NCBI RefSeq assembly: GCF_000002865.3
Contig: NW_001865066.1
Span: forward strand, 13,791-51,210
Direction of reading: 5' to 3'
Source of the DNA: Monosiga brevicollis MX1
Taxonomy: Eukaryota; Opisthokonta; Choanoflagellata; Craspedida; Salpingoecidae
Length of the DNA stretch: 37,420 bases
The position numbers and the translations under genes were made by a program. A model generated the notes under the pieces. It was not told where the DNA came from. It searched no databases and was given only the letters and a program-made list of their open reading frames with translations. Below, piece by piece: positions 1 to 10,493 of this stretch (positions are counted from its first letter, which is position 1; the number at the start of each line of letters is the position of its first letter).

Positions 1-174
1 GTCGGTCGATCGAAGTTTTCAATCGCTACCATGTCAGGCTCCAGCACGTCTGGAGGCCGTCTTTGGGTTGCGAGGAAGCGCGTAGGTTTGAGGAAGCGTT
101 TTGAGAGAGGTTTGAGAGACGTCCGTCGGAGCGGAGCGAAAGCTTTGGTGGTGTCTTGAGGTCAATTGAACCAG

Positions 175-411
175 CTGCGGTCGGCAAGCATTCACAGTGA
201 CCAGACCAGGTGCACCGTTAGAATAGCTGTAGAGTCGCTCAATCCCGAGGATAGGGAAAGTCACAAGAGAGCAGAGCACACAGGAGAGCAAGGGGAAGAC
301 AGAATGGCAGAGGGCTTGACGTACCTGCGGTCGGCAAGCATTCACAGTGACCAGACCAGGTGCACCGTTAGAATAGCTGTAGAGTCGCTCAATCCCGAGG
401 ATAGGGAAAGT
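175..411. repeat. 87-bp direct duplication, two copies 150 bp apart
   Basis: Positions 175-261 and 325-411 carry the same 87 bases, by eye without a mismatch, separated by 63 bp of unrelated sequence. Read on the minus strand, the upstream copy (325-411) ends in CCGCAG and is followed directly by GTACGTCA, a good splice-donor context, while the other copy is followed by CTGGTT. The repeat could therefore be a duplicated exon of a minus-strand gene, but I cannot place a start, a stop or a family, so only the repeat itself is claimed. Confidence 0.9.
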
Positions 412-1838
412 GCAACTCGTGCCCGACCGCAGGTGTCACAACAAAGGGAAACAACAGTAGCCACAAGCTTATTGCCCCAGGGCAGCTGCCCAGGCATCGT
501 GGGGACCGCGTCACACGCGGTGTTTACTCATGTGACTGCCACGAGGAGGATCAAGCCCAGGGGGTCCAAAAGTAGGTGTCAATGTGTGAGGTCGTCGTAG
601 CTATGGAATACCAATAGGAAGACCCATAGCGACCGATGCTGAGTGTGTGCGAAAGCAGTGGGAGTGTTCAAATGCGTGGAAGCACGGATTTGACGCTAAC
701 ACACACACACACATACCCTTTTCTTCTTTTTTATTAAACTTTTAACTTTCAGAGAAAGAGTCGAGTCATGCAACGTATACTGCCTCGTTGCCAGCCATGA
801 CAGCTCGCCCGTGACAAGCGGCTTCAAAAGCACTGCAAAATTGGGGCTTCAACGGACAACGTGTACTGCCTCGTTGACTGCCATGGCTTGACAAGCCCGT
901 TGGCTAAATGCCCTCCAGCAGCTTTAAGCTCATGGCCTCGCGCATCCAGCAACATCATTGGCCATTTTCGTCGCTCCCAATTACCGCCATGGCTAGAAGC
1001 CTTTGCCCATTTCTTTCATCGGAAAGCCCGACCGTCGAGGCCTTGATCCTCGCAGAGCAAGCGCAGCCCAGATCCTGACAGAGCACCCACATCATTCAAT
1101 GCCTGCCAGAAGGAAAAAAAAAAAGAAATTTGAATGTTCGTAGCTGCTGAAGTCCCCCTTTATCGGTTCGACACGTTCGGCTGTGACACATGCTTCAAGC
1201 CACGGGCTACATGATGCATCCCAAAGTCTGAATACAGCATCGACCGAGCCGGTGCGGGAAGATTTCACTTTGAATCCGGGGTTGAGGAGCAGCAGCCACG
1301 TGATCGCGCGCATCACGCTCGTTGGCCAGTTGAGAAGTTGGTCGGTCGGTTGGTCGGATGAGAGCGAGGCGTGCTTACATTGATGGTGCTTCTTGCCCTC
1401 CTTCTCGTGGTTCTCATATTTGTGCTTCCTCTTTGTTTCTCCTCAAGTGAGCCGGAGTGTCGTGGCATCACCATCAGTATGAGCCGTTCAGGCAATCATT
1501 GGAGCAGTGTATCGACGCCCGTCGGTCTCGCAGAATAATTTTGGCAACCCTGAGTTTCATCACTGCTTCCGGCCACGCCTTAATACCTTGACGACTGTAG
1601 AGGCGTTGGTTGCCGATGCCTGCCCTTGCGTTGATCACTTCTCTTCAAAGCGCCTCTTGATTCGGCCACACACAGGCACTGTAGGGCGATCTCCATGCAT
1701 GTTCGTCTCCCAGCGCGTCTGGTCACAGTAGACGCGAGCATTGCCTCGAAGGCTCGCTTTGATGCAGAAATTACACATGAACCACTCTTTCTGAGGAAAT
1801 AAAATTAAGCCAACCACAAGCGTCACCCACATCAATTT
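412..1838. other. Stretch without a supportable gene
   Basis: No open frame here looks like a known family or is joined by convincing splice sites. A (CA)n microsatellite lies at about 699-713, followed by an AT-rich patch near 720-750. The stretch is downstream of the first ankyrin gene (minus strand) and probably includes its 3' UTR next to 1838. Confidence 0.5.
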
Positions 1839-3845
1839 TTAAAGTCCTACTTGAGCAGCGGACGTTCGAGCGGCCAGGTCACCAAGGGTTTGTAGGTCGT
1901 CAATATTGAACAATTGAAGATCCACGCGCCAACCAACGCTACAGAGAACAGCAGCAGCGCACCGCCAGCGTCTGACCTGCTCCGCATGAATCAAGCCTTG
2001 GACTGGCGCCACATTGAGATCCGATGAGAACAAGGCAATGCGAACAATGACATGTGAATCAGGTTCGCACCATTGGGATTCAAAGTTTGGTAGGAGCAAG
2101 GGTTACGGGTTGCGCCCAACAGCTCTGCAACCAGCTATAAAGTGAAGCAGATTCATCGGTAAGCAAGCTTGCCTCTGCAATCAATACCGAACATAAAAAA
2201 AAAAGCCCACCTCCAGCTCGATGGGATCCTCGCGAAGAAGCAAATCCAAGGGCCGTGCACCCGTCTGCCACAGCAGGCCATCACGTATCAGTCGCAGGTG
2301 CAGCAGAAAGTGGAGAAGCACGGCATCGTAATGAAGAGCTCACAAGATCCCTCGCATCTGGGTCGGCACCATGTTGCAAGAGTTTTTGGATATTCTCTCG
2401 GCTGGCAGAGAAGGCAGTGCAGGCTGCATGGAGAGGCGTTTGGCCGTCCTATATTAGAATCCATGTTCGGAAAGATGAGAAAAGAGTCCTTTTCACGGGA
2501 GGAGGCAACACAATACCATCAATTTTACACAGCAAGGAGTGCAACATACGTTTGTTGTGACTTTGGGGTCTGCATTGTGACTCAACAAGGCTTGTACCGC
2601 CTTCATGCTACCACGTTGGCAGGCGGCGTGCAATGCCGTCGCCCCATCCTAGCCGCGAAAAGGAATTCATCAGGCAGGAATGGGCGCCAGCAACATATTG
2701 GGCTTTGGACTTTTCAGCATCAGGGGACACGCAAGAAGCTTCTTACACAGTTTCTTGCGTTGACGTCTGCACCATGACTTAGAAGGATCAAAACGATTTC
2801 GGCGTGATTGTCGCTACAGGCGAGGTGAAGTGGTGTGTTCTCGTCCTGCCGAGGCATTGGTTGGCCAGCACGTCATTGTTTGAGCAAGACGGTCATGCAG
2901 CACAAGACAACGGGTCTAGATGAGCCAGTGAAATTCAGAAAACCACAAGCCCGAGCGAAGCAGATGCGGCACAAAAGTCATTGCCGGGTAAAGCTACAAT
3001 GCGAGGGAGGCAGTGGCGCGATGGCAAGGGGTCGAGTATTGCCCAGTTTGAAGTCACAACATCAGAAAAGGGAAGCGGGCGGAAGGTGTAGCAGGGCAAG
3101 GCAGGATACAGGGAGTACCAAGAAAGGGCGGACGGAAAACGGGAAAAGAAAAAAGACAGCGACAAGAAGGAAAGGAGCAAGGGTAGAACGGACGCGCGCG
3201 GGAGGGCAGGGCAGAGAGGAGAGAGAGACGGGGCAACGGCGACGAGTAGCGGGAGCAGGAGCAGCAGCCAGAAGCGTCAAGGAGAAAGAGGGAGGTCTTG
3301 TACTGACCTTGCTCTTGGCTTTAGCATCAGCATCGTGCTCCATCAGCATCTCCACCACCTTGATATGACCGTTCAGGCAAGCCTTGTGCAGTGGTGTCCA
3401 CCAATACTGTGGGATGATGCATGAGCATTAGGTACAGATACAGCATCAGCCCCATCATCATCATCAGGTGGTGCAGGTGTACCATCATAGAGAGAGGTAT
3501 TGTACTGACGCCGGATTTAGCTCTAGCATCAGCACCGTGCTTCAACAGCATCTCCACCACCTTGCCATCACCCTTATAGCAGAACCAGTGCAGCGGTGTA
3601 CCGCCATCCTGCGGGAAGAAGCAAACATGCAGAAATATGTCCCATGGTATACCATAACGTCTCCACATTCAGTGGCATATTCGGAGTGTCACCAAAACCA
3701 CGTAACATCACTCCATACGTACACAATCTTTGTATTGGACAGCATCTCGAATACGTTGTTGGTCCCAACTATTCAACAGCTGCAGCGCCTCTTGTGGATC
3801 TGGTGATATACACGCCTTGTGCAGCTGCTCGCCATCATCACTCAT
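1839..3845 (-). CDS. Ankyrin-repeat protein, copy 1 (9 exons)
   Basis: Exons, 5' to 3' on the minus strand: 3845-3723, 3608-3510, 3406-3308, 2845-2747, 2648-2550, 2448-2344, 2264-2211, 2174-2132 and 2002-1839. They total 885 nt, or 294 residues. The first exon starts MSDDGEQLHKAC, an N-terminal cap-like repeat. Four exons of exactly 99 nt in phase 0 each encode one 33-residue ankyrin repeat (TPLH near the start, LLxHGAD near the end). The sixth exon encodes a 35-residue repeat. The last three exons give a C-terminal part ending in TSAAQVGL. Ankyrin repeats bind other proteins; the partner cannot be told. The start is the only in-frame ATG after an upstream stop, though a 5' UTR intron (donor near 4026) is possible. 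The gene is a paralogue of its neighbour at 5137-6360. Confidence 0.72.
2175..2210 (-). other. Ultra-short intron, 36 nt, in ankyrin copy 1
   Basis: Read on the minus strand, this interval begins GTGGGC, carries a run of ten T and ends GATTGCAG. Reading through it in frame meets a TGA, so the protein continues only if it is removed. The flanking exons (54 nt and 43 nt) have the same lengths as those flanking the equivalent interval in ankyrin copy 2, which supports the junctions. Confidence 0.55.
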
Positions 3846-5136
3846 GAGAACGGTATCGCTCGATTCACCATCCGCTTCAAACCGCTTTCTTTGCTTCTCT
3901 ATCCACCACCAATCTCATGAGCCCCTCCATCTGACAACCCGATTTGATGTGCGCGCGCGCAATTTCCAAAACGGCAGCCGATCAGCGGGTCTTGCTCTTC
4001 TCTTCCTAATGCAACAAACGACTCACCTCTGGCCAATAGTTTTGGGTTGCATTCACGAGCACAGGTGGCCTTGCTTGCCCAAGCACACGCTGACGACTGT
4101 GAGGCGAGATCAGTCGCCTCACTGAAAAGAAAAAAAGTGGCAGCGATGCTCTCTCTCTACCAAACGTTCTCACGTCACCACAAGGCCTCAGCCGGGAGAT
4201 CAAGCACAAACGATCAGGCATCACACATAGAGCAAGATGCGTCGAGCAGGCCCGCCAAGGTTGATGCCGATGTCGATGCCGATGTCGACATCGGGGCACA
4301 AGCAGAAAAAAAAAGGGGGGGGAATGCGACACGTTCAAAACCGTTGTTCTGACTGACATTTGAGAAAAGTCAAATACTTTTCATGTTAATTGTCATACGA
4401 GCAAATTTCTTGTGCGTGCGCGCAAAGCCGCTTCGCTTCGCTTGCCGTGGCAGATGGAAAGAATTTCAAGCTCGTTGGTGACCCGATTAAAACCCTCTGG
4501 CCATAGCAATCTGTTCCACCCCGATGCGAGCGAGCATTCCTGACAGCGATTTATATCCGACCTGAGCGTCCAAGCCAATCAAACACCGGGTGGATGTGTG
4601 CAGCGTGCTTGCGTGGTTTTCTTGCTGGTCAAAGCAGCTGCCTTGACTCTGAGATCAAAGTGCTTTCTATCCGTGCTGTCTCAGTCAACGCTGTATTGAG
4701 CTTTGAGATGTGTCATCAGGTCTGTGGCTTGAAAAAATGCGTCACAGTCAAGCATAAGAAGCGAGAGAGCTGATCGTAGCCCGGTGCTGAACCCAAGGGC
4801 TGACGGATGCTAGTCATCACGCGAGCAGACCATCCATCACCCCCTTCTGGGGCACTTGAACCACTGCTCCTGCTCAGTGCGCCCATTCGGCTGACCTGGA
4901 CAAGTCGCTAGTCGTGGCGTCAAATCCGTTGTTTTCTCTTTCAAAGTTCTTTTCATATGCTCCCTCAACACTACGCAAACCCCAAACCGGCCTCCACACG
5001 CATGAAGCCTGAAAATCGAGAATCGATTGCTATTCGAATTATTCACACGCTTGAACTTATTTGGCTTTGATATCTCATGAACGGACATGCATAGTCGCAA
5101 AGGGATGCCTTTGTAGGTTGCCGCTCGTCGGGGCTC
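3846..5136. other. Intergenic stretch between the two ankyrin genes
   Basis: It should hold the 3' UTR of copy 2 (high end) and the promoter and 5' UTR of copy 1 (low end). A minus-strand donor-like AGAG/GTGAGT near 4026 and an acceptor-like TCAG near 3933 could bound a 5' UTR intron of copy 1; every reading frame across that junction hits a stop before the chosen ATG. A G/A-rich run lies near 4307-4324. No ankyrin-like exon was seen here. Confidence 0.4.
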
Positions 5137-6360
5137 CTAGACTTTGAACTCGTGAAGAATGGACTTTAGACCATCAAAAGTGCAGAATTCAAAAGGTGCC
5201 GGCTCCAAGCGCCAGCCAACACCAAAGAGGACCGCAATTCCAGTACTGCAGATTCTATTCCACTCGGCCAGGACTACAGCTTGAACTAGAGTCGTTCAAG
5301 TCAACCATATGCAATGTCGTGATGTATGGTTTGAACATGGGTATCTCACCTTGTGGCACTGGACTCTGGTATGATCCGGGCTGACGGCTGGCACGAAGCA
5401 TCCTGATTACCAGCTGATGCCATAGCGGTCAAATAAGACATGCAAAATGGAAGCTGCCTCAATAGCACAGCATCGGCTTTTCCTACCTGTGGATCAACCC
5501 AATCGAATGTCAAAATGCAATCAAGCGGACGCTCATTCCTCTGCAAGGCCAACATAGGCATAATCGTGCCAATGTAAAAGGGAGATGGACATCAAAAGCA
5601 GCATGAGCAAAACACGCCGTTGTCGTCCGACAAACGAGATACGGCCATGCAAAGCACAGGTGCAAAAGGAAAGCGCATGTTGTGAACACGCAATTTGCGT
5701 GTATCAGGGAGAGCCAACCTCATTCAGCGCATCAACATCGGCGCCGCTCTCCACCAGCATGTTGACAACGCTCTCATCCTCAGACGCGCAAGCTAAATGA
5801 AGTGCCGTCGTGTTCTATTATTTGTGGTCATTGAGCCACGGAGATGACGGGGCCATATACGCACATCAGATGCAGAGACAGTACAAGTGGGACAGATTTG
5901 TGATTCATTCGGCGGGTGGGTGAAACAGTCCAAGGGCCGACGACAGTCACAACAAACACAATTGAAACTTGTGTAGATTTTAGGATTGGAGGGGGAGTTG
6001 AGACGCCAAAAGAAGAAGGAGAGAAAGATGCTGTATTCAAGTTAGACGGCTTGTAGCAACGAGGAGAGGGGTTGTAACAGCTGATGGATGGACAAAGAGT
6101 AGGAAGTAAACAGAAAGAAAGTACTGACGTTTGATTTCTTGGCGTTGACATCAGCACCATGCTGCAACAGCTTCTCCACAACCTCCGCATGATCCTCTTC
6201 GCAGGCAACGTGCAGTGCTAGTAGGTGACGGGCGCCTCCACCCCGGCGACCAGTCTATGAACGTTTCTCGCTGGGATGAAAGAAACACGCTTTATATCAG
6301 ACATGACAATGGGCTTGCCACCTGTTGAGCCCAGCTGCACGCGACCCAACCCAACATCAT
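5137..6360 (-). CDS. Ankyrin-repeat protein, copy 2 (about 6 exons, 5' end uncertain)
   Basis: Best supported exons on the minus strand: 5814-5719 (32-residue ankyrin repeat with TALHLAC and SGADVDA), 5540-5487 (54 nt), 5453-5411 (43 nt) and 5285-5137 (ends HEFKV, stop TAG). An upstream exon ending at 6129 holds another repeat (LHVACEEDHAEVVEKLLQHG); its acceptor is either at 6217 or at 6254. A possible first exon at 6360-6322 (MMLGWVAC...) joins in phase 0 to 6254 and would give 168 residues. The 54-nt and 43-nt exons match copy 1 in length and phase. The first 28 residues of the last exon align without gaps to copy 1, sharing VQ, AE, AVL and VGWR. The gene lacks most of the repeats of copy 1, so it is a shortened paralogue or its 5' exons are missed. 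Confidence 0.55.
5454..5486 (-). other. Ultra-short intron or in-frame insert, 33 nt, in ankyrin copy 2
   Basis: On the minus strand it starts GTAGGA and ends GAGGCAG, at the same place as the 36-nt intron of copy 1. Unlike that one it has no stop and is a multiple of three, so keeping it would simply add 11 residues. It could be spliced, kept, or alternatively used. Confidence 0.4.
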
Positions 6361-6400
6361 GACGACGTGACACAGTAACTCCTCAATTAATCGGGTGACG

Positions 6401-6760
6401 CTCTGACGCCGTTGCACCTCAATCAATTGATCAACTGACGCTCCGACGCCGTTGCTTCTCAATCCATCAATCAGCCAACGCTCTGACGCTGTTGCACCTC
6501 AATCCATCCATCAGCCAACGCTCTGACGCCGTTGCTTCTCAATCAATCAATCAGCCAACGCTCTGACGCTGTTGAACCTCAATCCATCAATCAGCCAACG
6601 CTCTGACGCTGTTGCACCTCAATCCATCAATCAGCCAACGCTCTGACGCTGTTGCACCTCAATCCAACAATCAGCCAACGCTCCGATGCCGTTGCTTCTC
6701 AATCAATCAATCAGCCAACGCTCCGATGCCGTCGCACATCAAATCATTGGATCTGTGCGA
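6401..6760. repeat. Minisatellite, nine 40-bp units
   Basis: The motif CTCTGACGC(C/T)GTTGC recurs at exactly 40-bp steps from 6401 to 6721. Units differ by a few bases. Two subtypes, one with GCACCTC and one with GCTTCTC after GTT, alternate in part, hinting at growth by 80-bp dimers. The array ends about 40 bp upstream of the possible start of ankyrin copy 2. As 40 is not a multiple of three, it is unlikely to be coding. Confidence 0.93.
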
Positions 6761-8526
6761 ATTGTCAGCGTTTCTTTTCTTATGTACATGTAGTAGATTT
6801 ACTTTTTCTTCTTGCCCTTGCTATCAATAATTTCATCTTCTCTTTTTCTCTCTCTTTTTGCTCTTCCTTCTTTCCCCTCCCTCTCTCCTTCCTTTCTCTC
6901 TACATGTGGTGATTTGATTATAAAGTTTTCACAGCTCAACCACCACCACAAGCAATACCAGCAAGTGCGGCACTCTCGGTAACTTGGGCCGACGACTCAA
7001 AACAACATCGGTGAATGGCCTGGCGACCAGTCTTGTGGGATAAATTGCGTCTGCAAGCGACATGGCCAAGGTGAAATGCTCGGGTGAATGATGCATCTTG
7101 TGGTCCTGAAGCGCCCCTTGCACTGGGTTGGCCTGGCGATCGGCCCCGTCGCCAGCACCACGATTGCAGAGCAAGCAAGCAAGTTATACAAGCAAGTCTC
7201 AATGACGACGCATCGCATTGCACCAGCCCACGACGGTAACGATCATCATCGAGTCTCGCTTGCCTGTGTGCACGGCTAATCCCGTCATCCAAGACATTGT
7301 TTGGGTCAAGCAATATCCCACCCCTAACAACAAGAGCGTATTTTTACTCTTAGAATAATTCACATTTTCATAGCTTGGGACAGGGTTACGTGTGTACTCC
7401 AAATTGGGCAGCTCGAGCTCACACACATCTTCTCCGCTTCGCTCGAAGCGCCAAGAAAAAACCCGTTTGGATTTGTCTGACATAACCCTAACCATTTTTT
7501 TCCCACTTTGGAGCTCTCCTTTTCTGACCTCATCATCTCCCCTCATTCACTAAAGTCCTCTTTTGATTCATCCCATCACCCAATGCCCTTATACCAGCTT
7601 GGCTCCACATACATAACGATGATGTGACAGCTCTCTTCTCTGTTTCTTGCTTTGTTTCTCTCAGTGTTTGTTGCTTTTGTTTCCTCTCTGTCTCTTGCTT
7701 TGTTGACGTTCTTTCTAAAAATAAAACACATGTAAAGTGACACATCATCCCTTGGCGCTTGGTAAAGTCTCTGCGTTTGGCTTGGTGTTGGCTTTGGCTT
7801 TGCGTTCTTCAACTCGGAATAACGTTCACTCTCTGACTCTTTCCGTTTTGGCAGCCGGGCACGGCCGATTCGAAACGGCTGCCTGCCCCTTGGCGCTTGG
7901 CGCTTGCGCTCGATGACCGGACCCCGAGGGCATCTCGCTCGCCCGACCTTCTTGCCGCTCATCCACACCTCCCCCACCTTGCATTTCTGCTCTTGTGCTT
8001 TCTGCTTGTGGTGCAGGTGGATATGATTGTGGAGGTGGGCGGTAAGCTTGAAGTGCTTGCAAGTGTCGGCTCTTGCTCATTTTTCTTTCAAAGCTCTGCT
8101 TGTCTACCGACTCATCAGACCTTTTGATTTTTTGGCGACTCGCTCTCCAGCTCTTGACTTTTGCGTCCACCGCCCTTGCACTCGCCGCCCGCGTTGCGTT
8201 TCTGAAGCATTTCACGAGCCGCTTAGCTCTTTGTCAAGTGGAACAGCGGCTGCCATATCCATCACCAAACAACTTGCATTGACACATCGTGCGACAGGTG
8301 TCAGCCACTTTGGTCTTGCGCTTGAAGACAGCGAGTTTTTGATCGCAAACACCAAGCGGTGCTTGAAGGAGTGTTGCGATTTCACAGCCCGCCGCGCCTT
8401 TGCAACTTGAGCGTCTCTTGGTGTTTTGTTTTGTTTTGGTTTTTCTCGTCTGCACTTGACGCTGCCAGATACGCGCACTTGATATATCAATACAACACGA
8501 CCAGCATTGGGACGTTGTCCGACACA
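6761..8526. other. Gene-poor stretch upstream of the bZIP-PHD gene
   Basis: A pyrimidine-rich patch lies at about 6830-6905. Minus-strand open frames at 7199-7546 (115 codons) and 7826-8215 (129 codons, with a proline/glutamine-rich middle) have no recognisable domain, no clear splice partners and no obvious codon bias, so I do not call them. The part just before 8527 should hold the promoter of the plus-strand gene; an AT-rich GATATATC lies at about 8480-8487. Confidence 0.4.
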
Positions 8527-9681
8527 ATGACGACCACCACGCCAACGGCGCTGACGCCTCGCATTGAGCAGCTCTTTAACGAGGATCTGCCTTCGCCTTC
8601 TGCCTTTTTGCTGGGTAAAACGCCCACTCACTCCAAGTTTAGCAGTCCCACGGGGGGCATGATGACCGTTGCTGAGCTTGACACGCTGCTTGGGAGCGAA
8701 TTGTCCTCGGCCACGCCCTTGGAGGCGCCGGAGCCCGACATCAGCCTGTTGGCCCCCGCTCCCACCAGCCGCCGGTCAACCCGCACCTCGACCCTCGGCA
8801 CCAATATCTCTCAGGCGATCCGCTCTGCCGCTGGGGCTGCAGCCGCCAACACCACCAGCAGCTCCGGCAAAAGCAACACTAGCCCGTCCACCCGGCAGCT
8901 TCGCAAGCGACGGGTCGACCCTCAGGCTTACCAGGACCACGATTCGTCGGACGACGATGCGGCTGCCGAGCCCACACCCAAGCGCAACCATGCGCTGCAT
9001 TCACAACCCTCGCACGACGATGACGACGATGGCAGTTCTCACCGCAGTGCCAGTCGTACCATGCACGATAGCGATGATGATCTCGGCCACGACCTGCTCA
9101 TGTCGCCAGAAGAGGAGGCTGAGCTTCGCCAACTTTTGGCCAAACGGCAGGCCGAACTCGACGAGTGCACCAAGCACATGAAGGGCATGACCCCGGCACA
9201 AAAGAAGCGTCTCCGCAACAAGCACGCCTCGTGCGTTTCTCGCCTCAAGAAGAAACTGTACATTTGCAACTTGGTGCGGGAGCTCGACCGCGCCAAGGAG
9301 ACGGCGGCCGCGTTTCAAGACGACATGGATGCTCTGCGTGCACGCGTTACGGAGCTTGAAGCAGAAAACCAGCACTTGCGCTCCGCTGCTGGTTCGGCAG
9401 ATTCTGCCGCCTCGTACGTTCAGACTGAGACCGCAGCGGATGCCTCGGATGCAGTCATGGGCAGCAACATTAGCGAACCAGCGCTCTCACCCAGCCGTCG
9501 ACCCGAGGCCGCAAGCGGGGTGGTCTGCCTGTGCCACGGCGAGCCCACGAAGGAGATGTTGTGCTGCAACGTCTGCTCCGACTGGTTCCACTACGAGTGC
9601 CTGGGCTTGTCCAAAAAGGAGCATCACCACGCCTTTACCTGCCCGCCCTGCGTTCAAAGGATGGACTTTTTGCGCACATAA
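8527..9681 (+). CDS. bZIP-like transcription factor with C-terminal PHD finger
   Basis: A single uninterrupted frame encodes 384 residues. Residues 1-220 are low-complexity (Ser/Thr/Pro, then Asp/Ser and His-rich acidic runs). About 226-245 is a bZIP basic region with the signature RNKHASCVSR. It is followed at heptad spacing by L, A, F, L, L, L, an imperfect leucine zipper that should form a coiled coil. Residues 333-376 are a PHD zinc finger in Cys4-His-Cys3 order: CLC, CNVC, a WFHYEC core and a final CPPC. bZIP regions dimerise and bind DNA, and PHD fingers often read histone H3 tails, so a nuclear chromatin-linked regulator is likely; the targets are unknown. I chose the ATG at 8527 because the upstream in-frame extension (from 8359) is unlike protein-coding sequence. 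It is the only clearly intronless gene in the window. Confidence 0.85.
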   Translation: MTTTTPTALTPRIEQLFNEDLPSPSAFLLGKTPTHSKFSSPTGGMMTVAELDTLLGSELSSATPLEAPEPDISLLAPAPTSRRSTRTSTLGTNISQAIRSAAGAAAANTTSSSGKSNTSPSTRQLRKRRVDPQAYQDHDSSDDDAAAEPTPKRNHALHSQPSHDDDDDGSSHRSASRTMHDSDDDLGHDLLMSPEEEAELRQLLAKRQAELDECTKHMKGMTPAQKKRLRNKHASCVSRLKKKLYICNLVRELDRAKETAAAFQDDMDALRARVTELEAENQHLRSAAGSADSAASYVQTETAADASDAVMGSNISEPALSPSRRPEAASGVVCLCHGEPTKEMLCCNVCSDWFHYECLGLSKKEHHHAFTCPPCVQRMDFLRT

Positions 9682-10274
9682 GAAGCCATGACTGCCGCGG
9701 TTCCATGGTTGTTTCGTGTTGACGCCGCGCAGGCGCGCCGTGTCCATGCTCTTTCTCTGCCTGCTATTTAATGTTCAAAGGGCTCAATTTTGGCTCGATC
9801 TTGTCTTTTTATCCCCCTGCTGCTGATCTGGGTTGAAGCCGATGATGGCTCCCCGCCGCCGCGTTTGTTCTGACCTGTATATTTTCTGTTCCAACCCCTT
9901 TTTGTTGTCAAAGGGTTGTCTATGCTTGTTACATGTAGTATTTGTCTCCCCCTTTTTCTTGTGAGGCCTCTCCTGCCCTGACTTGTTCATCCGCTGGCGC
10001 TCTGCCAGGCAGACAATTTTCCAGCAATTGGCAATTGATCCAGCAGATTACGTACACACGGCTCTCAACTCAGCTCTGCTGTCATTACACCGACGTTACA
10101 TGTGCATTCAAATTTGCTTGAAGGCAGCGTGCTCATAAGCAATTGAGATGATTGACTACTAAATGACATTGCCACGACGACAAACACTTGGCACTGTTCC
10201 CGAATGTCAGACAATTTTCTTGCTCTGAGTGTTACCACATGTAACTCATTCTTCTGACAACCCTCTTCAAGCTT

Positions 10275-10404
10275 GTCTCTCTCTTCTCTCTCTTCTCTCT
10301 CTTCTCTCTCTTCTCTCTCTTCTCTTCTCTCCTCTCTCTTCTCTCTTCTCTCTCTTCTCCTCTCTTCTCTCTCTTCTCCTCTCTTCTCTCTCTTCTCCTC
10401 TCTC
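10275..10404. repeat. CT-rich microsatellite, about 130 bp
   Basis: A pure pyrimidine run is built from TTCTCTCTC-like units of 9-10 bp with small variations. The other strand is pure purine. It makes spurious long open frames of Ser/Leu or Glu/Arg repeats on the two strands. Confidence 0.95.
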
Positions 10405-10465
10405 ACACAGTCTCTCTTTTTCCATTGGGGGGCTGTTTCCGGTGTTGGCCCGAGCCCGTGAACGC

Positions 10466-10493
10466 CCCGTCCCATCCCGTCCCGTCCCGTCCC
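10466..10493. repeat. CCCGT pentanucleotide array
   Basis: Five to six tandem CCCGT units occur, one of them CCCAT. It lies 60 bp after the CT tract. Confidence 0.85.

Noticed and set aside
1183-1383. Plus-strand peptide SSHVIARITL resembling DSHVIVRIAL read on the minus strand near 2040
   Set aside because: The match is about ten residues, on the opposite strand, and the latter falls in an intron of ankyrin copy 1. It is most likely coincidence.
6612-6912. Open frames through the 40-bp minisatellite
   Set aside because: A 40-bp period shifts frame each unit, so the frames stay open only because the unit lacks stops; the products are not protein-like.
7484-7495. CCCTAACC-like telomere motif
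   Set aside because: A single copy only; no array.
7199-7546. Minus-strand frame of 115 codons
   Set aside because: No recognisable family or codon bias, and the region looks intergenic.
7826-8215. Minus-strand frame of 129 codons with a Pro/Gln-rich middle
   Set aside because: No known domain, no splice context, and a plus-strand frame with a hydrophobic run overlaps it; either could be chance. Transcript data would decide.
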